DNA from: Odiellus spinosus
Lineage: Eukaryota; Arthropoda; Arachnida; Opiliones; Phalangiidae
Assembly: GCA_963920705.1 (NCBI GenBank)
Contig: OY987231.1
Coordinates: forward strand, 20,189,024 to 20,253,023
Direction: 5' to 3'
DNA length: 64,000 nt
Each line of letters starts with the position of its first letter. Position 1 is the stretch's first letter. A program made the position numbers and the translations under genes. This document shows positions 22,701 to 34,700 of the stretch, piece by piece. A model generated the notes under the pieces. The model was not told the DNA's origin. It saw nothing but the letters and a program-made list of their open reading frames with translations, and did not search any database.

Positions 22701-25700
22701 AGAAGTAGACCCGGAAAAAGTGCAATCAATTAAGGAATATCCCAATCCTCGCACAGTTCGTCAACTTAGAAGATTCTTAGGGATGGCTGGCTTCTATAGA
22801 CGTTTTATACCAAAATTCGCCGAAATAGCAAACCCATTATATCATTTGACTCATGACAATGTTAGTTGGCAGTGGGGATCGGAAGAACAAGATGCTTTCG
22901 ATGCATTAAAGAATAGATTGTGTACCGCCCCCATTATAGCGTCGCCTGACTTCAAAATACCGTTCACCCTTCACACTGATGCCAGTGGTGTCGGTATGGG
23001 CGCGGTACTAACCCAGTCTCATCAGGGCAAGACTAGAGTAGTGCAATACGCTAGCAAAACTTTGGCCAAGGCAGAAAGAAAACTGTCAGTCACCGAAAGA
23101 GAATGCTTGGCTATTGTATGGGCTATAGAAAAATTTAGGGTTTACCTGGAGGGGGGTCCTTTTGAGGTTATAACAGACCACAAATCTCTAGAATGGTTGA
23201 AAAACGCGAAAGATCCAACCGGAAAATTCACAAGATGGAGTACTAGGCTCCAGGCTTTCAATTTTAAAATTGTTTACATTCCCGGTAAGGATAACGTAGT
23301 CGCGGACGCCCTCTCCCGTATCCCGGAAGCGTTAGAAACGGAAGATCCCGTTATAGGTTTAGTAGAATTAGAAACCGGTGATCCGGAAGCTATAATATTA
23401 GATAGCGAATTAATAGTAGAACAACAGCGCTTGGACACTAAAATTAGTAGACTTTTGACTTTTCTGGAGGAAGGTTCATTAGGCGCTAATGACAGTATAG
23501 GAAACTGGGTAAAACGAGTAGCACCCTCCTGCAAATTAATTGACGGAATTGTTTATAGAAACGTTCTTATAGTAGGTCAAGTAGGAGTTGGTCATAGTAG
23601 TAGCAATAGTAGTAGCGATAGTAGAAATAGTAGTAGCAACCCTAAAGACAAAGGTGATAGTGCCGAAAGTCAAAGGATAGACTCGTATTTAATAGTAGTT
23701 CCCAAAAACCTAGTCAAAATAGTAATGTCCGCCTGTCATGATCTTCCATCGTCCGGTCATCAGGGAAATAGTAAAACGTTAGAGAGAATTAGAAAATATT
23801 ACACCTGGGAAGGTATGACTAAAGACGTTTATAGATACGTCAAGTCATGTTTAGTTTGCCAGAAACATAAATCCCCGCCCGTTAAACAGGCCGGATTTAT
23901 GAAATCTGCAGAACCTTCTCAGCCTTGGGAAGTAATCGGAATAGATTTGAAGGGAGAATACCCCAGAAGTAAAAAGGGGAACACCCATATTTTAGTAGCA
24001 ATCGATTATTCGACAAAGTGGGTAGAAGCTTTCCCATTGAAGAAAGCGACCACTAAAAATATAGCAACCATATTGGTGAACCAAGTGTTTTCTCGATTTG
24101 GCGTACCAAAAAGAATTGTTAGTGATAATGGTCCACAATTCGTTTCAAATCTCATGAAAGAAGTTTGTAACCTGTTTAACATTAAACAGCGCTTCACTTC
24201 GTTCTACAGCCCTCAGAGTAATCAAACTGAGCGAGCTAATAAGAACATAGGCATGATGATAAAGTGTTACGTCAAAGAGAGTCACCAATATTGGGATGAA
24301 GGTTTACAGCAGTTCGTTATGGCGTTGCGCAGCTCTAAAAACGAATCCACAGGGTTTTCACCCGCATTTTTAAATTTTGGTAGAGAGATTCGAGAAGCGC
24401 CCATAATGAACGTGAACAATAACCAATTATCAAACGCCTGCGAGCAGATAGGCCCGCTTAGCAGAGCGAAATTAATTAGTAGCGGCATAAAGAAAGCCCA
24501 GGGAAATTTAGTAGAATCCCAGAAAAAGAACGCGGCCCTTTATGATAAAAAGAAGCGAGAGTTTGAATTTATAGAGGGAGACATAGTTTTGAAAAAAACC
24601 CACTTCCAATCGTCGGCAGGTGACAGGTTTTCCGCGAAGTTAGCACCAACATGGGAAGGTCCCTTCGTAATAGCATCAAAATTGTCTCCCTACACATACA
24701 AACTACGCCCAAAGAATAGTAGCCAGGAGTTGAAGGGGACATTTAACTTAAGGGAACTTAAGCTCTATACCGAGCGTGACCAAGTTAATGAGGAGCCCCA
24801 AATACCCAAACCAAAAGCGAAACCCAATATTGTTCGTCCTCCAGCCGACAATAGTTTCCACATGAATTTGCGTTCTCGCAAATAAATTTACGGCGTTAAA
24901 GGACTCTGTGTGAGAAGAAATTTAATTTCGTACGATTTGCAGTCTGGGAAAGGTACACTCCCGGTTATTGTATATATCGTCGTAGCATAGTTTACCCGAA
25001 GCCATTCTTTTAGTGTTTGTGTATATATATATATATATATATATTCTTTTTTGACAGTGTAAATCTTTTTGTTAGTGTAATTTTTGTTTTTGCCTTTCGA
25101 GGTCGTTCGGCTCTAAGAAGTGGGGAGTGTAACGAACTTTTTCGTTACGACATTATTTAAATTATATTTTATATATAATTGCTTCTGCTAAAAACCCAAG
25201 ATCTATTTGTAGACTCGAGGTCGCCTATTTTTGTTAAGCCTATAGAAAATCTTAACTATCCCTTTTTGTAGTAATGGGCATCCAGGGGTTTTTACCTAGT
25301 TCCTTAAAATCGGCCAGTTGAATAGCGTTGCCAATAGTAATCCCCATCCCTTTCCAAGCGGTCCGAACAAAGACGAACTCGCCGCTCGCGACCCTCTTTT
25401 TCTTTTACAAAAAACCCAAGCCATACCGGCAGTCGTATTTCCCCCTCTTAGGGGCATTCATGAATTTATCAAATGTCATAGATGTATTTTGTTTTGTAAG
25501 GATAAAGCCTATTCGCTTTATTTCCTGTTTTTGTATGGGTACATTATATCATAGTATGCATGTTCCGCATGACTCTAACCATTGCCAGAACTTACTGACC
25601 AAATGCCAATCTATATAGTAGTTTGAATAGATAGTATAAATAGTAATTACGCTGCCGTGTGAAAGTGCGCGTCCGCCTAAACTTGAATGAAGAAGGGTTA

Positions 25701-28700
25701 AAATAAAAAACCCCAACGTCATCGGTTTTTCACCAAGGCGAGTCGAAATATTGAAAACCCGAAGCATCGGTTTCTGATTGGTGTTCGAAGCCAAGACCGA
25801 TGTTGGAAGCCACGTGACCGAACACTTTAAAAACTCGGACACACGATTGTAAATTATCAATTCCGGATCCAGATCTTAACCTAGAACCACCTTAAAGCAG
25901 ACGAGCGAAGCCATAGAAGGAGCCGAGATGACACTTCATCTTTCTGGAAGCCACTTTGGTAAATAGTCTCCGCGCTGGCCGCAAACTATGACCGAAATAT
26001 ATCCAGGGGATACTGAAGTCTCCGTTCCGGACTTTTCGCCGGTCGTCACCGCACGTCTATAGCCGACGTTTTCGTCTCAGCCTTAAACTTCTCTTCTACA
26101 ACACAATGGACACCTTCCTCATTTCTACGTTCTTCTTCTTCAAAGTCTCGAGACCAACGATAAGTGATGAGTACATTGAAACGAGTGTTTATAGTATATT
26201 GTATATAGTAGTCGATAGTAGAATTTAGTAGTTATTTAATCTGGCATTGGTCAAGTATTACGCGCCGCATGTTATTATTTTGGGGGTAATGTAATTTAGT
26301 AGTAGTGTTTTTAATTAGTTTTGTCGTTTAGTAGTATTGATTAATTATAGTAGTATCGATAATTATAGTAGTATCGACAATTATTATTATCAATGATTAG
26401 TAGTTTTGTTAATAGTATAATGTCAATAGTGACGTATGTTTTGTTTAGATTGGTTATTATTAAAATATGACTCTTGGTATGGCAATAACTTGTCCCTAAT
26501 TATTATTCATCCTTAAATTTCGTTTAATCGTAGTAGTTGTAGTAGCTAATGTCAACGCTTGGCTTAGTTAGGCCGTTAGTAGTAGCAAAAGCGCTACACA
26601 CTTTCACCAAACAATTAAGTACATGATCTATGCCTATGTTATTGTTACGCAGGCATTGACATGATAGACAACTTAATTCTTAGAATTGGACTAGCTGGAA
26701 ATCGAAAGAAACAAAACCTAAATCTTAAGGCTATCAAAAAATAAATAAGCACGCAAAATTAGTAAAAATATATTAACAAACCATGCAACAAACCTACTTC
26801 AATGTCTACGGGAATAGCTAGAGCGTGATAGGCGATCGGCTAACCTATCCCATAATAGGTACGCGCTATCATTTTTAGCCCTAAATTATTGCTTAAATTG
26901 ATAATTATTTAATTCAGAAGCTCGTAATCGATCCCTTACGACTCTTTGACGCCTTAAATATCGTCTAATTCTTCTCCGTCGGCTTAAGCGGCTAAACGAA
27001 AAATTTCCACTGAGCTACGATGGCGGCCATCTTTAAAATGTTTAAAAAATAAGGATGATTTTCGGTCCTTAGACCTCTAAGGTGAGGTCTAACCCTCACC
27101 TTATCATAAGGACTTTATTTTGTCCTTAGTCAGGATAATTTTTGCTAAGGACGCTCCTAGAATACCGACATTGAGGTCTAAGGACTAATCCGTGTTTTAA
27201 GGATAAAAAATTATCCATACACCTCGTAAGGACAGTTGTAGAATCGAACCCCAGATTTCCTCGCGTATAAGGTCTAGCGACCAATCGCGCGCGACGTAAG
27301 TCTCGCGGAGATCTCGCGTGAACGAGGGGCCTTTGCTCATTGGTCGCTAGACCTTACACGGACGCGATTCAGGATCTCCATGAATCCCGCTAAGCCTATT
27401 TTCAGGGTAAGTTTTAAATTTATTTCTAGTTTAATATTTGTATTGTAAACTTTTTATCGGTGGATTAGGCCTATTTAAACGATAAGGAATCGATAAAAAA
27501 ATCACTTGTAATTAGGTTGCATTCTCCCTTTAAGTGAATTTTATTTTTATTTCAAAGCCGTGCTAAGGATCTTTGTTTAATAACTTCTAAAGTTTAGTAG
27601 TCAATGATTGATCAATCGGAATTTAAGAATTATTCTGTAAATGATTTTTAAATGTTTAAGAAATGTTTTTGAATTTTTTTTCTCCCTATTTAAGATAGTT
27701 AAATTAACATAAATTACTACAGAAACATGTTTTTTTTCCTGAATAACATTCTGAATAAACTTAAGTTATGAACATAAAGGAAACTTGATAAATGTCGTGG
27801 TTTAATACAATTAAATATTAAGTAAATTACGAAATGCTCATAAATTATTGGTAAATTTTTTAATATTTAAATTGATTTAAACATCATGTTTATAAAACTA
27901 ATTAATTCTTTTTTGAAGTCGTAAGCATTTCGTGATTAATTAATCTTTAAAATATATAATAGGAAATTCATTTTTGCCCATGCTACGAATTGAAACTGAT
28001 TATGACTCATATTTTTTCGATTAAAAATAATACCATATATGCAAAATTTCGACTGCCCCCCGACTGTTCTACTAAAGATTTCACGGCTATCTGTATCTAA
28101 TCTATCATCCTTTTCCCACGAGTTTAATCCCTCAATTCGATAAGCTTTCCGAATCTCATCTATAAATGCGAGATCAACTTGAACCTGGTTAAAAATATAT
28201 ATATATAGTTTGAGCCCAAATTACACGCCACGTTAACTCTATATTCATCATTGGGTTCTTCTCCCATTGTATATCGTATCTGTTTCAGGGTTACTTAATC
28301 CTGGGGGTCAAACATCCCACTCTGTAAAAAAGGGGGGGCGGGAATTCTCAATATTCCCCTCTTTATCAACGTCATCTTTCTGTTTGGATGACGCTAAAAG
28401 TCAACGCTGGTATAAAATTTGGTCTTCGCGCGAAGCCTGCGTGGAGAAAGGCGGGAAAAAAAGGCGCGAAGGTTTTCTAGAGTAGCGCTTTCGCGTGCAC
28501 CGATTTCGCGCGCTCTCGAGCATGTTCTTGGCGGAACGACGGGCGCAAAATGGCGGATCGAAATCAAGATTCGAAGGGAAAAAGGTTCGCTCGCGGGTTA
28601 TCGAAACGTCAACGAGGAAACCACTCCGCGTGTCCTACTAGGATTAGTGGGCGCGAGGCAAAAAAGGGAGGGGGCGGTCGCCCATTTAACTTCCCCGGGA

Positions 28701-31700
28701 TTAACTTCTCTCAATCTCTCTCTCTTTTTCAGTCTCTCTCGCGCACACTCGTCTCCAGAAAGGTGTGAGAGCGTGCGAGAGAGAATCCGCGTGATTACAA
28801 AGGGCCCCATTGGACGGGGTTACGAGAGCGTTCAAACGCAATATCGCCTTTTTAACAGCCAGCGTCTTCTTTATCATTAGCTTTGCTTTGCTTTTTTGGG
28901 AGACGAAATTCTATCTAACTCTAACTGAAGGATTCTTACCCCGCTATAAACGAACTACCGACCGACACCACCCCTTTAATAAAGTTGTTTGTTCTCGAAA
29001 TTGCTCGGGTATGTTATTTTTCTTTCATACAGTGGCGCGTAACTGGAACGTATTATAAGGAAGCCAAAAGAAACATTGGTAGATTTGATAATTAATGTAT
29101 TTTTTAGTGACAACTTAAGTACTTCCAACTGATAAGTTAGTTTGTAATCGTTTTTCCGTTTATAATTAATGTCTATCTTCAGGGGGTGTGCTTTTTAAAG
29201 TTTTTTTTGCTGTCTCGCAATGCATCCCCTATAAGATTGTAACGATTCCGCGCGTGGTCTGGCTTTCTGGTGGTGATATATTGTCGAAGATACCCAAAAC
29301 GGCCGAGATTTTAATTTCTCATTTAGGCGATGATTAGAGATTTTTAGTTTGTTGGGCACTGTTTTTATAAAGCTGGTAATATCTAGGACTTTGCAATATG
29401 TCTAAATATGTGGGAAATTTTTTAATATTTTAACATAAATGCAAGTACGACTACTTGAGCATCATTTTAATGACAGTTCGTGTGTAAGACTTCAATTCAC
29501 TGCTGCATGAAAGATTTACTAGTAAACCCTAGCAAAATCAGGTTTTTCATGTGTAGTATATGAACCCTGTTGTGGTTAAACTATATCAGAATTTGCCAAA
29601 TATCAGACCATTCACCAATAAGACTTAAGGGGGACGTAATTGTATAAGATTTGGCCTTTTTATGAGCTTGTATATCCTTCGCGTACGAGGTCAAATGTGG
29701 ACAATAATACCATTTGCAATTATAAACTCGGTGCACAGAAGATTTTGTTTGTATATTTATATTTCCTTCTAAAAGGACGAAACAAACTGACATGAATGGT
29801 ATCCACTGTCCTTATAGCCCTAACCAAAAATAGCCGGTTACCAATAAGCCCGTTTTCCCCCTTTTTCTACCCAAAGAAAAAAAAAAAAGGAAAGTCTTTG
29901 CCGGGTAAAGGAAAGATATTCGTGTATATTCCGAGCTAAGGGTAAAGCTTTCTCTTCTTTTTTTTTTTGCTCGCGACGTCGGGCCTCGCATCCGGATGCG
30001 GACCCGCGGGAGACAAACTCCGGAGGATGACGGCGGAAAAGGGAAAAACCAGAAGCGCACCCTTAACTTCTTCCCTTTTACCGTGTCTCTTCCGAAAGTT
30101 GGGATTCTGGTCGACGGCACCACGCCACACGCCGGTTTCGGAGTTCTGATTCCGTACAATCGACGATTGTAAGAATTCAGCGAGCTGTGTCTCTTTTACT
30201 GGCCGTGGGAGAGTTCTCATCGTCGTCTTTTCTTTGGACTTATCCTTCTACGCGATACGAGTTTCCAATATACCCAAAGCTGAGGCGGATTAATACGCGA
30301 TGTTAAATCTTATAGAGTAAATAAGTAGTCGATATCATCTTCTTACGAATACGAGTATATAGTCTAGCCTTCCTGACTTGTTTATACCAGTACCCGGCGA
30401 TGCTGGCTGAACCTATCTATAGTGGGTATATATATTTGTCTCCGAGTTATATGTGTCACATTGTACCACTCTTGGCTCCGGAATTAAACGCGTAACACTG
30501 ATATGGAGGACGTGTATAAGAAAGTCTTTTATGTATTCGTGCATTTTTTTTTCTTTCGGTCCAAACCAAAAGGAATGTCTTCGCTTTGTCTTTTCGTCAA
30601 CTTAACGTAGGGGTAAAGACGGCTACGAGAATTTTTTTATCCCCCTTCAATTCTAGTTTGATGGCAAAGACTTTCAATGGAAACTGGCCTCGAGTTTGTT
30701 TATAATACTGGTTATGCAATAGGGGGATTGAGATCAGGTTTTATGTTTGTATAAGGATATACAATTCTATATTCTTATATTATACCATCGTGGTATAAGC
30801 ATTGTTTGAAGTCTATTGATTTCAAACTGAATCTAGGATGATTTTAAAAATTGGAATATATCGTTCTCACGGCCTAAACGAGATTGTTTTTGAATACTAG
30901 GTTAGTTTGTAAACTTGCTAAGCCTAAAAAAGCAATAGTTATCTCGTTCTCGAAGCTTTAGTTATTGAGTACCGTACAAATTGGATAGATTCGGAATTAG
31001 TATTAAATAAATAGAGCTCGTCTATATTTGATCATAAGACTTATTTAAATTGGTTTCGAGTTAAATTTTTTAGCACGAGCAAAGTTAGGGTCCTTATCAT
31101 TTCTACGTTGTTAGTGATATGAAGAAACAGGCTTGTACGTGCCAAGATTTCAAAGCACTTATTATCTCAAGGCTGTCTGGTTCAAGTTATAAAATATATC
31201 GGAATAACAATTGAATTCGAATAAAAAAAATCATGGATTTCCCATCAGAAGAATTTTCCTTCTTATTCGTGAAAAGTTGGAGAAGACTACTTTTATTTCT
31301 TATAGGTTTAACATTGCGTATTCATCCGCGTTTCAGTTTCTATATAAATCATCTTTAACATAAGTATACAGTAAAATTTCAATTTCCTTTTTTGTGATGA
31401 GACAAAACCCGCATAAATTACAGTGATTGAATTTTAAGAATCCGATGAAATGGAATGATTCCCCCCATTTTTATCCCTATTTTAGGAGGGAGGAGGTTGA
31501 AGGAAAATGTGTCTGGCGCCTTACCATTCGCGAAAAGATAGTTACTCCCATATCCTACCGAATAAAAAAACTTATTACGTGGTGTAACCGTCATTACGAA
31601 CCCAACCCCATGTTTCTCATCCTTGGGTAATGTCATCCCATTTTGCCTTTTTGCCTAATATAATTTTTACCTTCCGTTTTTTTACGTACTATATATCGTT

Positions 31701-34700
31701 TTGGCTATGAATTTCTACCCTTGATGGTTTGGGGGAAAAAAATATATATATACATCATCTGGCTGCCTTTTTCACCATTTTCGAATAATGAATTCTAACG
31801 TAATCATCCGTAGATGTAATAAGCCTAATGCGTTTTTATTACGACATCGTTATAAGAGGGTTTGCTACTGGTTTTTACGGGGGGAATCGAAAAAAAATGA
31901 CTATTTCAGTGTTTTTTTTTTTTTTTTTTTTTTTTTTGGATGGGGTTGGTGCATGAGGCGTTGCGTAGAACCAACTTGTAAACAGAAATATGACATTGTA
32001 ATAATATTTGTTATTCTAAGAACTTAATATATATCTACAAGTATTGAGCAAACTCTGATAGATAATTTAAAAAATTAAGTCAGAAGCAATTGATAAAGGC
32101 GCCGTAATGATAACGTGTCCTGCTATTGCAGTCAGTTTCTTGAGTAATAATAGTAAAGGGTTATTTTAACATAAATTGCTGAGCGCATGCAACTGACTAT
32201 GTCGTTTTCAATTGGGGAAAATCTTATTCTTAAATAAACTTAATCTCCCGATATGATTATTCCATGATTTATAATTCAGTCTAGAAGGGATATTTTGTTT
32301 AAATGAAGTAAGATTTTTGTCGCCATATTTACTGCCGCATTTAGTCAAGTTTCCAGGAATTCGTAGGAATATTTGACACGCTTCGTAGTCCACGAACCTC
32401 TTTTATGAGAGGCGTGTGTTATTCTCCTTAGGCGAAACAGAGTCATAAACAGAGCAATCAAATGTATGCTTTTTTGGGGTCATTCCTGACAGCAACAACA
32501 ATTCAAGATAGGCAATAAGATATTTTTAAAGTTTGGATAGACATTGAGAGGTGGAGCAGTTTTTGGGTTATGAGTCGGGATATAAAGCCATAAGTTAAAT
32601 ATTACCAGAGGTATATAATAACCCCCTTCGGGAGGAAGTATGAAAGCCCCTATACTACCAATGCTAAAAATCACGAACAACAAGAGCCCGCTGCTGACTA
32701 TCCAGGCCACTATCTTGCGCTGGACTTCTCAATGTCGCTACTCTAGTAAATGGCCTTTGTATAAACAAGACGGCTCGATTTGTGTTTAGAACTTCCTGTC
32801 TCGGGAGTCAGGCTGTCTGTTAAAATGGAGTCGAAGGTTGACTTCAGCTCGCGAGTTCCGGAAGTGTGCGTAGGGAAAATTTAGTGAGGTTCAAAATGGT
32901 GTAACTATTTTTTGGGAGTAAAGCGGTGTGTCGATCCGCCGCGATTTACGCCGGGCACTTGTTGTTCGTCGATTTTGCCTACCTTTCATACTTCCCCCCG
33001 AAGGGGTTTATTATATACCTCTGATATTACTCGATTAACTTTCCAGGAAAAATTGTAATACGAGCGATGAAATTAATAATTTTTAAAATAATGTGTTGGA
33101 TAAAATCAAAATCTAATCTAAATCTTCGTTATTTAAAATGAAATTTATAGAAATACGCAATAGCTTAAATATTTCTTCTCCAATCTTGGCACTACTGCCA
33201 AATTCTACCTTTATATGTTCTTGGTTTTCATTAACGAGTTCTTGGTTCCGAAGCTACTAAATTCGTGTCTCTGAAAGCCTCTTTTATGATAAGCAACTTT
33301 AAGCTAGCGAGTTTCCAACTTCTCTAATGTCCTGCTACTACGTAGTCCAATTTGCGTTCAGAAATATAATTAACTTTTTAGTATATAGTTTGTTGGTATA
33401 TATACATTTAGAATATATTTGGGTATTAAACTATATAGTATAATAATGAGAGTTGTTTCGTAGGATATATATATATTTTTTCTATTTTTATGGAAACTGA
33501 TAGTCTTCTAGTGGGTAGATTCCGACTGTTTAGCGTAGTCCCGCGCCTCGTTGCGACAAACTAATTCCACAATTTGATACGCCCGGTTTTGTAATTGGGC
33601 CCCCTCCACTCCTACTTCTATACCATACCAAGGAGGATCAGAGAAGGAGAGGAAATGTGGGGACGGCGCGGTTCCTACTGCGTCGGCCTAAACTCCAACT
33701 CTGGGAGAACGGGGGTAGAGACGTTTCGTGGTAAAATGTTGTCGCGTGGGTAAAACGAATCCTTTGTGAGACGCGCTAGCTAGCGACCACGTGACAACAG
33801 TTTACCTCGAGAATTTCCTATCCCCCCTTTCCACCCGAGTGGGAGGTTGGCTCTTCTCTCTCTAACTCAACGCAGCCCCACATTTCCTCTCCTTCTCTGA
33901 TCCTCCTTGACCATACAGCCCTCTGTTCTTTAAAAAAAAAATAATTAGGCCCAGTCGCGTTATTCGCGTAGATTTGGAAGACGACAAACTATTTTTCCTT
34001 TTCAATTATAGTTGAGTTGGAATTAAAAGAAATGCTGGTGCGGATTGATATACAATGTTAAAACCCCTTAGGAAACAAGTAGTCATTAGTAAATTCCATT
34101 AACTATGAATGTTTGGTAACCGACTAAAAAAAAAAATCTCCCCTATTTCTCGACTAGATAGTTGAGTTGATATACTTTTAAGAAGGGAACAGAGACTTGT
34201 GTAAGGAAATCTCCCGTCTTTTTTCATTTTCTCTATCTTTAGAATTTTGTACCATACATGGAGTAAGTTGTTCTTGTATGACGGAGGTAATTTGACCTAA
34301 ATAGTTTGAATTACAAGTTTTTTTACGTCATCGCGCGTTCTTTCGCGATGCAGTGTCATAGAATGGTTTTTGCGGAGTGGTGAAGGTGGGGCTAATGCAA
34401 TATTTAGCGATGAAACTGGTTTTGCACCGTTAGCTATGCCTTTTGATATTCTAAACCGTGTCAGCTATGGAGAAGTGTCTGGCATTATTTATTCAAAAAC
34501 TTATTTTCACTTTTAATGAACTTGTACTCGTGGTTCATTTCTAGCAAAATAGTTAGCGAATGCGACAGTGGCGCCACCGGACTAACTACTACGTAATAAT
34601 TTCCTATATGACTAATCAGCGCGTCACTCACCCAATTGAAACGCGCGATCTAACGAAGTTGGTTTTAATTTAAGAACTCGTTTCGTTAGATCGAGCGATT

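Larger units (their letters stand above)
18385..26598 (+). mobile_element. Ty3/gypsy-type LTR retrotransposon, 8.2 kb
   Basis: LTRs at 18385-19876 and 25128-26598 start TGTAAC and end GCTACA. CACT is duplicated at 18381-18384 and 26599-26602. Between them lie a primer-binding-type sequence, gag, pol in the -1 frame, and a purine tract. Pol order is protease, reverse transcriptase, RNase H, integrase, which defines Ty3/gypsy; no env frame follows. It runs opposite to the host Pax gene. The near-identical LTRs mean recent insertion. Confidence 0.97.
17907..27254. mobile_element. Family E inverted-repeat element nested in D3, itself interrupted by the LTR retrotransposon
   Basis: Inverted termini GGGGTTCGATTCTACAACTG on the left and the complement on the right (to 27254), about 26 bp plus looser similarity inward (repeated AAGGA/TCCTT blocks). 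It interrupts D3: D2 has GATCCTGATTTCC where D3 has GGTCCT, then E, then AGATTTCC. Without the retrotransposon, E is about 1.1 kb. No transposase frame is seen. The duplication cannot be defined to the base, so superfamily is open. Confidence 0.75.
17747..27529 (+). mobile_element. Family D (Kolobok-like, TTAA-flanked) element D3, carrying nested insertions
   Basis: Left end TTAA|AGGGAGGATGCAACCTAA, right end TTAGGTTGCATTCTCCCT|TTAA, so the target duplication is TTAA and the inverted repeat starts AGGG. TTAA duplications with termini of RRG type are characteristic of the Kolobok superfamily. Subtracting the inserted material (17907-27254), D3 itself is about 435 bp, close to D2. Its interior has a second inverted block (TCGCTAGACC with its complement). 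It has no coding capacity and is non-autonomous. Confidence 0.85.

Noticed and set aside
28419..28880. 153-codon open frame on the plus strand in a GC-rich patch
   Set aside because: Starts at TTG with no ATG, Arg/Ser-rich low complexity, no domain; typical of chance openness in CpG-rich DNA.
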